Assembly: GCF_021917145.1 (NCBI RefSeq)
Contig: NW_025813737.1
Span: 186,001-250,000, forward strand
Source of the DNA: Hypomesus transpacificus
Taxonomy: Eukaryota; Chordata; Actinopteri; Osmeriformes; Osmeridae
Direction of reading: 5' to 3'
Length of the DNA stretch: 64,000 nucleotides
Part shown: piece after piece, positions 1 through 9,300 of the stretch
Layout: each line of letters begins with the position of its first letter
Position numbering within the stretch: the stretch's first letter is position 1
Notes under the pieces: model-generated
Told to the model about the DNA's origin: nothing
Databases searched by the model: none
What the model saw: the letters and a program-made list of their open reading frames with translations, nothing else
Position numbers and translations under genes: made by a program

Positions 1-780
1 CAACTCATCAGACGTCAAATGACCATTCTGCTAAGTGATGACGGGTTTTACCCAATACCATGGGCTACCGTCATGTCCAAGCATTCACACTGCTAGACTA
101 TAATGCTGTGTAGTCTTATTGAATATTACACATTTTTGATTTTATGAATTATTTTTATTTTATGTATTTTTGATTTTATTGACTGTGTGTAGGCGTGGCT
201 TTGGAATGACACATTTTATTCAGGATAAACAGGAGGGATATGTTGGAGAAATTGAAGATGTAACACATTTATCCTGTATAAGAATGATTCTGTGTTCAGC
301 ATTCCTTGTGTGTAGAGAGAAGCCTACCCCCAAATCTGGACTTTGGGTAACATGAGGCATACGTAAACAAGGTGACCTGGGCTGACCACTCTCTCTTACT
401 GGAGAGGCCATAAAAGATGTCTGGCCTTATCTGTGTTGGGTGAATCATGTGGTCAAGCTTACAGGGGTCAAAAGGCACACACACGCACACACTCAAGCAC
501 GCACACACTCAAACACGCACGCACACACGCGCGCGCCAGGTCTATGCAAGGAGCCAATGAAGAAGAGCAATGGAACATTTGCATGCCTTTGTCTTAACCA
601 ATGACTGTAAAGGGCGGTTCTGCTTAAATAGCTAGCTAGCGCAACATGCTAGCGGACAAACTTGTAGCACAATGGGGTGTGATGTTTTGTCTCCTTGTGG
701 GCCGGCCACAAGCAATAAAGCTTTCTTAAACTTGTTCACCGACTGACTGTGCAATGCTTGATAGATTAATACTTCTGACA
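1..780 (+). mobile_element. 3' end of an LTR retroelement, cut by window edge
   Basis: This matches the 3' end of the full-length element at 17511-25564: interior tail 1-240, then a complete LTR at 241-780. It is followed directly by CTTGG and the 5' end of a split tRNA-Leu, the same junction seen at every other copy. Retrovirus-like (class I / epsilon-like) family by comparison with the full copies. Broken fossil; no coding capacity visible here. Confidence 0.85.
241..780 (+). repeat. 540 bp LTR (reference copy)
   Basis: The LTR starts TG and ends CA. A purine-rich stretch just upstream (about 230-240) fits a polypurine tract. Inside are a CA/CG-rich simple-sequence stretch (475-537), a TATA-like CTTAAATA at 623-630 next to a GCTAGC-rich palindromic patch, and a poly(A) signal AATAAA at 714-719. 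This order fits U3, R and U5 of a retroviral LTR. Other copies differ by about one base each. Confidence 0.88.
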
Positions 781-804
781 CTTGGACCGCTAGGCCACGC
801 TACC
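781..804 (-). pseudogene. 5' end of a tRNA-Leu split by the LTR element
   Basis: These 24 bases are the 5' end of a Leu tRNA (acceptor strand and D arm). The rest of the gene lies beyond the left edge. It carries GCTAGGCC where intact copies have GCTCGGCC. CTTGG at its left edge is one half of the target duplication. Confidence 0.8.
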
Positions 805-932
805 CCGTTGTCAACTGTTGGCCAGCCGAGCTCGAACCGAAGCTGATCGATCGTCCAGGAGCTCACGTGACTATATCTAATGCCCGCAAGCAGTGGAATG
901 ACACCAGATAAAACACATTTTTCTCAAGGTTC

Positions 933-1004
933 TGCATTGGCCGGGAAACGAACCCAGGTCAACTGCTTGGAAGGCAGCTATGCTTGCCACTATACCACCA
1001 ATGC
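933..1004 (-). tRNA. tRNA-Gly (TCC), variant
   Basis: Cloverleaf of 72 nt with the anticodon loop CTTCCAA. The T-loop base A58, part of the internal B box, is changed to T, and one T-stem pair is a G-T wobble. Activity is uncertain. Confidence 0.8.
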
Positions 1005-1324
1005 CCACGACATCCTCCATGATCGCACAACTTTTCGAGCCACGGTTCGATTTTTCACACCACCTACTGACGTCCAACTAGTAAGAGATTGCCATAAACC
1101 TGGTTTATACTTCTGTCGAGTTTGGAACACTTGACCTAATCCGGATGTGCTCGACCGTCACAAGAGACGAAATGCCTCTCACACTTTGTATTGTCTGGTG
1201 ATGGAGCCACTATACCTACGATGCCCCAAGAAAGCATCAACGACAACATGTCGAGCCATAATTCAACTTTAAAACCCACTTACTGACTTGAAAGCAACGA
1301 GACGGCGTTAGCACCCTACAAAAG

Positions 1325-1406
1325 TGGCAGCGGTGGGATTCGAACCCACGCCTCCGGAGAGACTGGAGCCTTAATCCAGCACCTTGGACCGCTCGGCCAC
1401 GCTACC
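1325..1406 (-). tRNA. tRNA-Leu (AAG)
   Basis: Class II tRNA of 82 nt with a long variable arm; loop TTAAGGC gives anticodon AAG. One D-stem pair is a G-T wobble (AGCACC for AGCGCC on the plus strand). Confidence 0.9.
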
Positions 1407-1533
1407 CCATTGTCAACTGTTGGCCAGCCGAGCTCCAACCGAAGCTGATCGATCGTCCAGGAGCTCACGTGACTAGTCTAATGCCCGCAAGCAGTGGAAT
1501 GACACCAGATAAAACACATCTTTCTCAAGGTTA

Positions 1534-1605
1534 TGCATTGGCCGGGAATCGAACTCTGGTCAACTGCTTGGAAGGCAGCTATGCTTGCCACTATACCACC
1601 AATGC
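1534..1605 (-). tRNA. tRNA-Gly (TCC), probably decayed
   Basis: Two T-stem mismatches relative to the array consensus; the anticodon is intact. Related copies later in the window carry only one of the two changes. Confidence 0.65.
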
Positions 1606-1935
1606 CCACAACATCCTCCATGATCGCACAGTATTTCGAGCCACGGTTCGATTTTTCACACCACCTACTGACGTCCAACTAGTAAGAGATTGCCATAAAC
1701 CTGGTTTATACTTCTGTCGAGTTTGGAACACTTGGCCTAATCCGGATGTGCTCGACCGTCACAAGAGACGAAATGCCTCTCACACTTTTTATTGTCTGGT
1801 GATGGAGCCACTATACCTACGATGCCCCAAGAAAGCATCAACGACAACACAACACAACACGTCGAGCCACAGTTCACCTTTCAAACCCACTTACTGACGT
1901 GAAAGCAAGGAGACGGCGTTAGCACACTGCAAAAA

Positions 1936-2017
1936 TGGCAGCAGTCGGATTCGAACCCACGCCTCCGGAGAGACTGGAGCCTAAATCCAGCGGCTTGGAC
2001 CGCTCGGCCACGCTACC
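1936..2017 (-). tRNA. tRNA-Leu (TAG), variant
   Basis: Loop TTTAGGC gives anticodon TAG. It has one T-stem mismatch (CCGAC for CCCAC) seen in most TAG copies here, plus a D-stem mismatch from AGCGGC. Confidence 0.75.
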
Positions 2018-2327
2018 CCGTTGTCAGTTGTTGGCCACCCGAGCTTCTCCCAAAACTGATCGATACTGAACTAGTAACAGATTGCCCTAAACCTGGTGTA
2101 TACTTCTGTCGAGTTTGGAACACTTGGCCTAATCCGGATGTGCTCGACCGTCACAAGAGACGAAATGCCTCTCACACTTTGTATTGTCTGGTGATGGAGC
2201 CACTATACCTACGATGCCCCAAGAAAGCATCAACGACAACACAACACAACACGTCGAGCCACAGTTCACCTTTCAAACCCACTTACTGACGTGAAAACAA
2301 TGAGACGCCGTTAGCACCCTACAAAAG

Positions 2328-2409
2328 CAGCAGCGGTGGGATTCGAACCCACGCCTCCGGAGAGACTGGAGCCTTAATCCAGCGCCTTGGACCGCTCGGC
2401 CACGCTACC
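2328..2409 (-). tRNA. tRNA-Leu (AAG) with changed discriminator base
   Basis: The body matches the consensus, but the 3' end reads CTGCTG instead of CTGCCA. Discriminator A73 becomes G and the first acceptor pair becomes a G-T wobble. A73 is a main identity base for leucyl-tRNA synthetase, so charging would be affected. Confidence 0.8.
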
Positions 2410-2537
2410 CCGTTGTCAGCTGTTGGCCAGCCGAGCTCAAACCGAAGCTGATCGATCGTCCAGGAGCTCAGGTGACTATATCTAATGCCCGCAAGCAGTG
2501 GAATGACACCAGATAAAACACATCTTTCTCAAGGTTC

Positions 2538-2609
2538 TGCATTGGCCGGGAATCGAACCCGGGTCAACTGCTTGGAAGGCAGCTATGCTTGCCACTATAC
2601 CACCAATGC
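2538..2609 (-). tRNA. tRNA-Gly (TCC), consensus copy
   Basis: All stems pair; the sequence is close to vertebrate tRNA-Gly-TCC. T arm CCGGG-TTCGATT-CCCGG. Used here as the Gly consensus. Confidence 0.95.
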
Positions 2610-2929
2610 CCACAACATCCTCCATGATCGCACAGCTTTTCGAGCCACGGTTCGATTTTTCACACCACCTACTGACGTCCAACTAGTAAGAGTTTGCCAT
2701 AAACCTGGTTTATACTTCTGTCGAGTTTGGAACACTTGGCCTAATCCGGATGTGCTCGACCGTCACAAGAGACGAAATGCCTCTCACACTTTGTATTGTC
2801 TGGTGATGGAGCCACTATACCTACGATGCCCCAAGAAAGCATCAACGACAACATGTCGAGCCATAATTCAACTTTCAAACCCACTTACTGACTTGAAAGC
2901 AAGGAGACGGCATTATCACCCTACAAAAG

Positions 2930-3011
2930 TGGCAGCAGTCGGATTCGAACCCACGCCTCCGGAGAGACTGGAGCCTAAATCCAGCGCCTTGGACGGCTCG
3001 GCCACGCTACC
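2930..3011 (-). tRNA. tRNA-Leu (TAG), probably decayed
   Basis: It has the common TAG-type T-stem mismatch and a D-loop change (GGACGGC for GGACCGC on the plus strand) that removes a conserved G of the GG pair. Confidence 0.65.
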
Positions 3012-3321
3012 CCGTTGTCAGCTGTTGGCCACCCGAGCTTCTCCCAAAACTGATCGATACTGAACTAGTAACAGATTGCCCTAAATCTGGTTTATACTTC
3101 TGTCGAGTTTGGAACACTTGCCTACTCCGGATGTGTTCGACCGTCACAAGAGACGAAATGCCTCTTCACGGTTTGTATTGTCTGGTGATGGAGCCACTAT
3201 ACCTACGATGCCCCAAGAAAGCATCAACGACAACACAACACAACACGTCGAGCCACAGTTCACCTTTCAAACCCACTTACTGACTTGAAAGCAACGAGAC
3301 GGCATAAGCACCCTACAAAAG

Positions 3322-3403
3322 TGGCAGCAGTCGGATTCGAACCCACGTCTCCGGAGAGACTGGAGCCTAAATCCAGCGCCTTGGACCGCTCGGCCACGCT
3401 ACC
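3322..3403 (-). tRNA. tRNA-Leu (TAG)
   Basis: TAG-type copy with the shared T-stem mismatch and one change beside the variable arm (CACGTCTCC). Confidence 0.78.
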
Positions 3404-3709
3404 CCGTTGTCAGCTGTTGGCCACCCGAGCTTCTCCCAAAACTGATCGATACTGAACTAGTAACAGATTGCCCTAAACCTGGTTTATACTTCTGTCGAGT
3501 TTGGAACACTTGGCCTACTCCGGATGTGTTCGACCGTCACAAGAGACGAAATGCCTCTTCACGGTTTGTATTGTCTGGTGATGGAGCAACTATACCTAAG
3601 ATCCCCCAAGAAAGCATCAACGACAACACAACACGTCGAGCCACAGTTCACCTTTCAAACCCACTTACTGACGTGAAAGCAATGAGACGCCGTTAGCACC
3701 CTACAAAAG

Positions 3710-3791
3710 TGGCAGCGGTGGGATTCGAACCCACGCCTCCGGAGAGACTGGAGCCTTAATCCAGCGCCTTGGACCGCTCGGCCACGCTACC
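3710..3791 (-). tRNA. tRNA-Leu (AAG), consensus copy
   Basis: Perfect acceptor (with the usual T-G), D, anticodon and T stems; nearly the same as vertebrate tRNA-Leu-AAG. Confidence 0.95.
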
Positions 3792-3919
3792 CCGTTGTCA
3801 GCTGTTGGCCAGCCGAGCTCGAACCGAAGCTGATCGATCGTCCAGGAGCTCACGTGACTATATCTAATGCCCGCAAGCAGTGGAATGACACCAGATAAAA
3901 CACATTTTTCTCAAGGTTC

Positions 3920-3991
3920 TGCATTGGCCGGGAATCGAACCCGGGTCAACTGCTTGGAAGGCAGCTATGCTTGCCACTATACCACCAATGC
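3920..3991 (-). tRNA. tRNA-Gly (TCC), consensus copy
   Basis: Identical to the unit at 2538. Confidence 0.95.
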
Positions 3992-4311
3992 CCACAACAT
4001 CCTCCATGATCGCACAGCTTTTCGAGCCACGGTTCGATTTTTCACACCACCTACTGACGTCCAACTAGTAAGAGATTGCCATAAACCTGGTTTATACTTC
4101 TGTCGAGTTTGGAACACTTGGCCTAATCCGGATGTGCTCGACCGTCACAAGAGCCGAAATGCCTCTCACACTTTGTATTGTCTGGTGATGGAGCCACTAT
4201 ACCTACGATGCCCCAAGAAAGCATCAACGACAACATGTCGAGCCATAATTCAACTTTAAAACCCACTTACTGACTTGAAAGCAACGAGACGGCATTATCA
4301 CCCTACAAAAA

Positions 4312-4393
4312 TGGCAGCAGTCGGATTCTAACCCACGCCTCCGGAGAGACTGGAGCCTAAATCCAGCGCCTTGGACGGCTCGGCCACGCTACC
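4312..4393 (-). tRNA. tRNA-Leu (TAG), probable pseudogene
   Basis: T-loop C56 is changed to A (GGATTCTAACC on the plus strand) and the D-loop GG is broken. These two bases make the G19-C56 elbow contact, so folding is doubtful. Confidence 0.65.
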
Positions 4394-4704
4394 CCGTTGT
4401 CAGCTGTTGGCCACCCGAGCTTCTCCCAAAACTGATCGATACTGAACTAGTAACAGATTGCCCTAAACCTGGTTTATACTTCTGTCGAGTTTGGAACACT
4501 TGGCCTACTCCGGATGTGTTCGACCGTCACAAGAGACGAAATGCCTCTTCACGGTTTGTATTGTCTGGTGATGGAGCCACTATACCTACGATGCCCCAAG
4601 AAAGCATCAACGACAACACAACACAACACGTCGAGCCACAGTTCACCTTTCAAACCCACTTACTCACGTGAAAGCAATGAGACGCCGTTAGCACCCTACA
4701 AAAG

Positions 4705-4786
4705 TGGCAGCGGTGGGATTCGAACCCACGCCTCCGGAGAGACTGGAGCCTTAATCCAGCGCCTTGGACCGCTCGGCCACGCTACC
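4705..4786 (-). tRNA. tRNA-Leu (AAG), consensus copy
   Basis: Consensus AAG unit; last complete tRNA before the transposon-interrupted Gly gene. Confidence 0.95.
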
Positions 4787-4914
4787 CCGTTGTCAACTGT
4801 TGGCCAGCCGAGCTCGAACCGAAGCTGATCGATCGTCCAGGAGCTCACGTGACTATATCTAATGCCCGCAAGCAGTGGAATGACACCAGATAAAATACAT
4901 TTTTCTCAAGGTTC

Positions 4915-4949
4915 TGCATTGGCCGGGAATCGAACCCGGGTCAGCCGCG
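4915..4949 (-). pseudogene. 3' part of a tRNA-Gly split by the transposon
   Basis: It carries the acceptor 3' strand and T arm of tRNA-Gly up to GGTCA, then GCCGCG (4944-4949). The other half lies at 12518-12560 and starts with the same GCCGCG. Other Gly copies have AACTGC at this point, so the target was a variant Gly gene with a GC-richer anticodon stem. Confidence 0.8.
4944..4949. repeat. left 6 bp target-site duplication (GCCGCG)
   Basis: GCCGCG abuts the left element end; the same six bases abut the right end at 12518-12523. Flanking bases differ (A/C before, C/T after), so the repeat is exactly six. Confidence 0.65.
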
Positions 4950-5681
4950 CGGGAGGCTGCGATGAATGGTCTTAACTTCCTTAACTTTTCCCATTCATTC
5001 TCTATGGCTATCCTTAACCATATCGAATACTACCATTTGTGGCCACTATGGGGATTTGGGGGGCGCTGTTTCGCGGTTTTCTTACGAGATAGAGAAGCGT
5101 CTCAGATCAGAATATTTTTTGAGAGAACAGTACACGTAGATCTGCACTGAGGTAAGATATCCATCTGGATAGATCTAAAAATAGCTAGCTAAATCATGAA
5201 TGAACATGTTATTTTACTCATCTCTGCTTTGTGAAAACTCAACATTGAGCACGCTATGACTCTCAGTCTAACAGTATGAATGAATGAAACTGTATGTACA
5301 GTAGCCACTAATGCAATGTTACGTTGGTACTACTATAACTTCCCAAAGTTATTCAGTAACGTTAGTTACTAACAATATACCGACAATGGTTTGCCAGCAT
5401 GTTATGTAAAATTAATAGTGAATCGTGAATAAAAGTCATGTTAGAAGAGAGCTGTTCGCAGCTAATACACATTCCAAGACAAAGGACATTGAGGGGGATT
5501 GTTGGGGGATGGGGGAGGATGGGGGAGTTGAGATGAGGCACATTCACCTCAAGTAAGCACACTCATCGAATAGATACAGATCTACTGTAGGGCAGTGTTG
5601 TTTGAAAATACTCTGGCTACCACCCCCTCTTGACATGTAATTTGTTGTAATTATTGAATGTGTTATTTCTTTTAAATACAG
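4950..5681 (+). promoter_or_regulatory. 5' region of the transposon gene, with a likely untranslated exon
   Basis: No coding frame is supported. A good splice donor (GAG|GTAAGA) ends a putative 5' untranslated exon at 5151. The matching acceptor (AAATACAG) ends at 5681, immediately before the start codon. No clear TATA box is visible and the transcription start is not fixed. Confidence 0.5.
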
Positions 5682-6363
5682 ATGTCTAAGCAAGTTTTTA
5701 GTTTTTATCCTGGGAGAGTGGTGGTGGTCTTTCGGAAGGGGTCACATGGCTACCTTCTCCAAGATGCAACTGAGGAAGCCAAGCGTTGGAAGGACTCCTC
5801 TGTCTCTCTGAAGGACAAGTCAGCACCCATAAAGGAGGAGCAGATGAGGGCAAGGGCGTGCTCTTTGGTCCGTGACCGAGGGGGGGATGTGTCTGATCAA
5901 ACTGAGGTGTTGGGGGAGTATACTTTACAGTTTGGAAAGTATAAGGGGAAATTGGTCAGATGGCTCCTTGAAAATGATGTGGGGTACACTCTGTACCTCA
6001 TTAAACAATTTGAAAAGGAGCAAATGGCTGGCATGCCTTTGGATGGGCCCAGCAAAGACAGCCTGCGGTCCTTTGTAGGGTATGCCAATTCCTTCAAGGA
6101 AATCAAGGCAGTGCTGGAGTACGAGGCCAGGAGGACCGGGGCTGTCAGCTCAGTGGAGGAGGACCAACAGGTCGGCTTTGGCCGCATGCCAACAAGGACC
6201 TGGGGTGACGTCTGGGAGGGTAGGGCAGATGGCTTTGCAGCGTTCGTTCTGTCCCGGACCACCACTCCGGGAACTAGCATGGACAAACTGAAGCGGTACC
6301 TGACCAAGAAGACCCAGGAGGCATCCATGTCCTCTCCTCTGCTCGCCTCCAGCCAAGCCGTGG
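5682..6363 (+). CDS. exon 2: N-terminal region with FGKYKGK motif
   Basis: It starts ATGTCTAAGC one base after a splice acceptor. It encodes about 227 residues: a basic N terminus, then FGKYKGK and WLLENDVGY around residues 84-102, a pattern seen in DUF3820-like modules of uncharacterised fish proteins. A second conserved-looking stretch (FVGYANSFKEIKAVLEYE) follows at about 130-147. The donor GTAGGT at 6364 leaves phase 1. Reading on without splicing gives a stop at 6398. Confidence 0.65.
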
Positions 6364-9300
6364 GTAGGTCATCAGTATTAATTAAATATTATAAGTAATT
6401 TAATGCTTGTGATTATGGTTAACTTTCATTTGATGCATGTAACAGATAGGATATAAATGTAACTATTGTACAGTGAAAGGAATACATTCTTATGTTTCTT
6501 TCCTGTTTGCACCACAGTCATGGATGAAGATGAAGACCTGGAGCAAGCCATGCTGAACATCTCCCCCTCCAAGATGGTCAAGCAGAGCTGTAAGTGAATG
6601 TTCCTTTGTGGGCCTTGTTGTGTGTGACTGAGGACACATTTAAAGCAATATGCTTTTGAACTGCTACTTGACAGCATGTTGTACATCTTTTCATCTCTGC
6701 TTTGTCACTAGCTGCTGCCCTGTCTTCGGGTGCATCTTCATCTCCCAGGAATAAGAGACCAGCAGGCCGAGGTCTCTTTGCATATCAGTTGTTGGGACCA
6801 AGACATGACTCTTGGTCAATGTTCATGCCACGTTCCTGGCCTTGTTCAATGTTCATGCCACGTTTCTGGCCTTGTTCAATGTTTATGGTGTTCTGCCTTT
6901 CAAAACTCCAATCATGAATTTACATCCTCTCCATCGTTGATGGTAAGTGTTTTTTTTCTTATACTCTGCATGATTCCCATTATGAATTTACAGGCTCTTC
7001 GTTGAGGGTAAGTGTTATTTGTCTTATACTCTGCATGATGACTGCATGAATGTGCATGCCACCGTTTGCATTGTTTGCTTAACAGGTTTTTGAACAAAAT
7101 TATTTATTTAGGATTAAAGCTGTTTGATAGTTGCTGACAGATCCAATTGAGAGAAGTTCTTACATGCAAACAAAGCACACATGCAATTTGCCTCTGTCAG
7201 TCTGAAATATAACTTTTACACGGTGACTAACTTTGTCCTTTTTTTCAGGATATAAGAATCCATCCGCTGCTCAGTCTAAACTGCCTGGTAACAGACTGGA
7301 CCCCAGCACTGCTCAAGGTAAAATGATCATGTTCCTAGGACTACATCTGAATCTCTTGCAATTTAAAAACATACTACAAACAATATGTTGTGTTTTGCAT
7401 GAGCTACTATGTTAGATGTTGAGAATAACATTGTGCTTTCTGTAATAGAAAAGAGTAAACCAGCAGCCACACTCTCCAGACCAGACCAGGGTGATGGACT
7501 CACTTCTTTGTTGCCAGGTTAATATTGATGTCTACATGCGCCTAACTAGATACAAGATTTAATCAAACATAACTTACTTACCTCATTTAACTCTTAGCCT
7601 GTGATTGAAAGTCATCTCTCACTGCAGTCCCGGTAGCAAAAAGACAGGTTGTGAGCTATATACATATTTTGTCATTAGATCCCCCAGTTCCAGTGAAGGC
7701 TCCAGTGCCAGTTCCGCCCGAGTTGCTTGCACTGGGCCTGTGTACAGAGTCAGCAAACACTGCTATCTCAAAAGGTATGAGTCACTATTATTTAATAATA
7801 TAATTACTTGAAAGTATTTAAAAATATTTTATATGTTTAAAAATCTATGTATTTAGTCTGTTGTTTACAGAATGTAGTTGCTCATCATTATCATCTGTCA
7901 TCCTGCAGCCTCTCCCCGACTGGCTCCTGTGCTGTCTGCAGCCACCATGCCACCGCACTCTGCTCCATCTCCTGCCACGTCTGCTGCTGTCGCTCTACCC
8001 TGTCCTGTTCCAGCCGCAGCTGGTGCGCTACCTACCCCAGCTCCGTCTACCATCCCACCACCACTCCATAGGAAGGACCAAGACGTCAGCCAGTGGAACT
8101 GCTCCCAAAACCAGAAGATGTGGATGAAAACGGAGATGGAATCTTTGGGACTTTGGCCAGGATCTCGACCTGTACGACATCTGATGGGTATGATCTCCTT
8201 GTGGCGTCATCCACCCCAACCAGAACTCATAGATCCAGTCTATGATATGCCATCTCCCAAGTACTTCCAGCTACATCCATTTTTCATTTGGAAACCGGAG
8301 CATGCAATTATGGAGAGAGTGAGGAACAATTACATTTTACCCTGCCTCTACGGCTGCTCCACTCCCCATGTGGTTTCGGCAGGAGTTGGGCGACCCCGGG
8401 TCATTATTGGGACCAGCGGCCAGTACTACATCTTGGCCTCTCGGCTGAACTGCAAAACATGCAAGAGGTACTGGTTCGCTGACAAACCCCAGTGGATGGA
8501 AATGCTGCCACAACTCTTCTGCAACATCCTGCCAGCATTTCTCACCCACAAAAAAGCCATCTGCAAAACGGTAATGGATGAGCTATGTCGCACAGGGAGG
8601 TCGGCCACAGACATGGCAAATCAGCTGAATGAGGCTCTGCACCTACGGTACGAGAGGGCACACCTTGCCTATCTGTTGACTGTACAGAATGTGCAGGATG
8701 GTGACTCCGGCCTGTATGGGCAGAAGACCATCACAGGCACCATGCGGAAGGACAACACCCCTGATCCCTTTGGTACCTACGACTTGACCAATGGCTGGTG
8801 TGGGGTAGCCATCAGTCCCCGCTACCTAGTAGACTGCCTCGTACATGAGTACCACCGTAAGGAGAAGACCCTCACTCTTGTCCTGCAAGGCACTTTTGGG
8901 CAGGTCATTCGAGCTGACCACACACGGAAGGTGGCCCGGAAGGTGGTGCTCTCATCCGGAACCATGTCCTCGTGATGAATGAGAACTGGATGATCCTGTC
9001 CTGGGTGATGCTTCAGTCAGAGAGTGACCGGTCGCTGGAACCCATGTACGAGGGGCTGTCTCATCGCTACGACTCAGCTGGACTGCCGAAGGCAAAGTAC
9101 CAGTGGGTGGACAGGTAAAAGCCAGATCACAGCTTTTGTATTCAATTTTACACAGGACAGAAACATTTAGCAAAATATAATATACTATATAGTTACAGGG
9201 GATTGTATGCAGGTGACATAGAAACTCAAAGCCTATCATTAATTTGTGTTTTTCTCTCTCTCTCTCTCACTGTGTGAGCAGGGACTGCTGTGCTGATTTC

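Larger units (their letters stand above)
805..4914 (-). repeat. tRNA-Gly/tRNA-Leu tandem array, block 1
   Basis: Twelve full-length tRNA units (4 Gly, 8 Leu) alternate with conserved spacers. One spacer type (about 120 bp, with AACCGAAGCTGATCGATCG) links Leu to Gly; a second of about 310-320 bp links Gly to Leu; a third of about 305 bp, with CTTCTCCCAAAACTGATCG, links Leu to Leu. The spacers hold no other gene I can support. Minus-strand T runs follow the tRNA 3' ends, as expected for RNA polymerase III terminators: TTTT lies 1-2 bases after Leu and about 20 bases after Gly. Confidence 0.9.

Noticed and set aside
296-508. 61-80 codon frames in the LTRs
   Set aside because: They lie in LTR control sequence including the CA/CG simple repeat; no domain resemblance.
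877-1077. Repeated 66-codon minus-strand frames (VVGIGGIVASIAAFQAVD)
   Set aside because: They read through tRNA-Gly in the sense direction; the conservation comes from the tRNA.
2485-3063. Long plus-strand frames such as the 192-codon one with ALAGNRTRVNCLEGSYACHY and AAVGFEPT
   Set aside because: These are plus-strand translations of minus-strand tRNA-Gly and tRNA-Leu genes and their spacers. They recur wherever the array does, have no coding-type substitution pattern and are a known kind of false protein call.
805-4914. CRISPR-like array
   Set aside because: The regular repeats are tRNA genes with long conserved spacers in a eukaryotic context; there are no short unique spacers.
7631-7650. 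A possible 20-base exon between AG and GT
   Set aside because: Including it breaks the frame of the next exon, while joining the neighbouring exons directly keeps phase 1.
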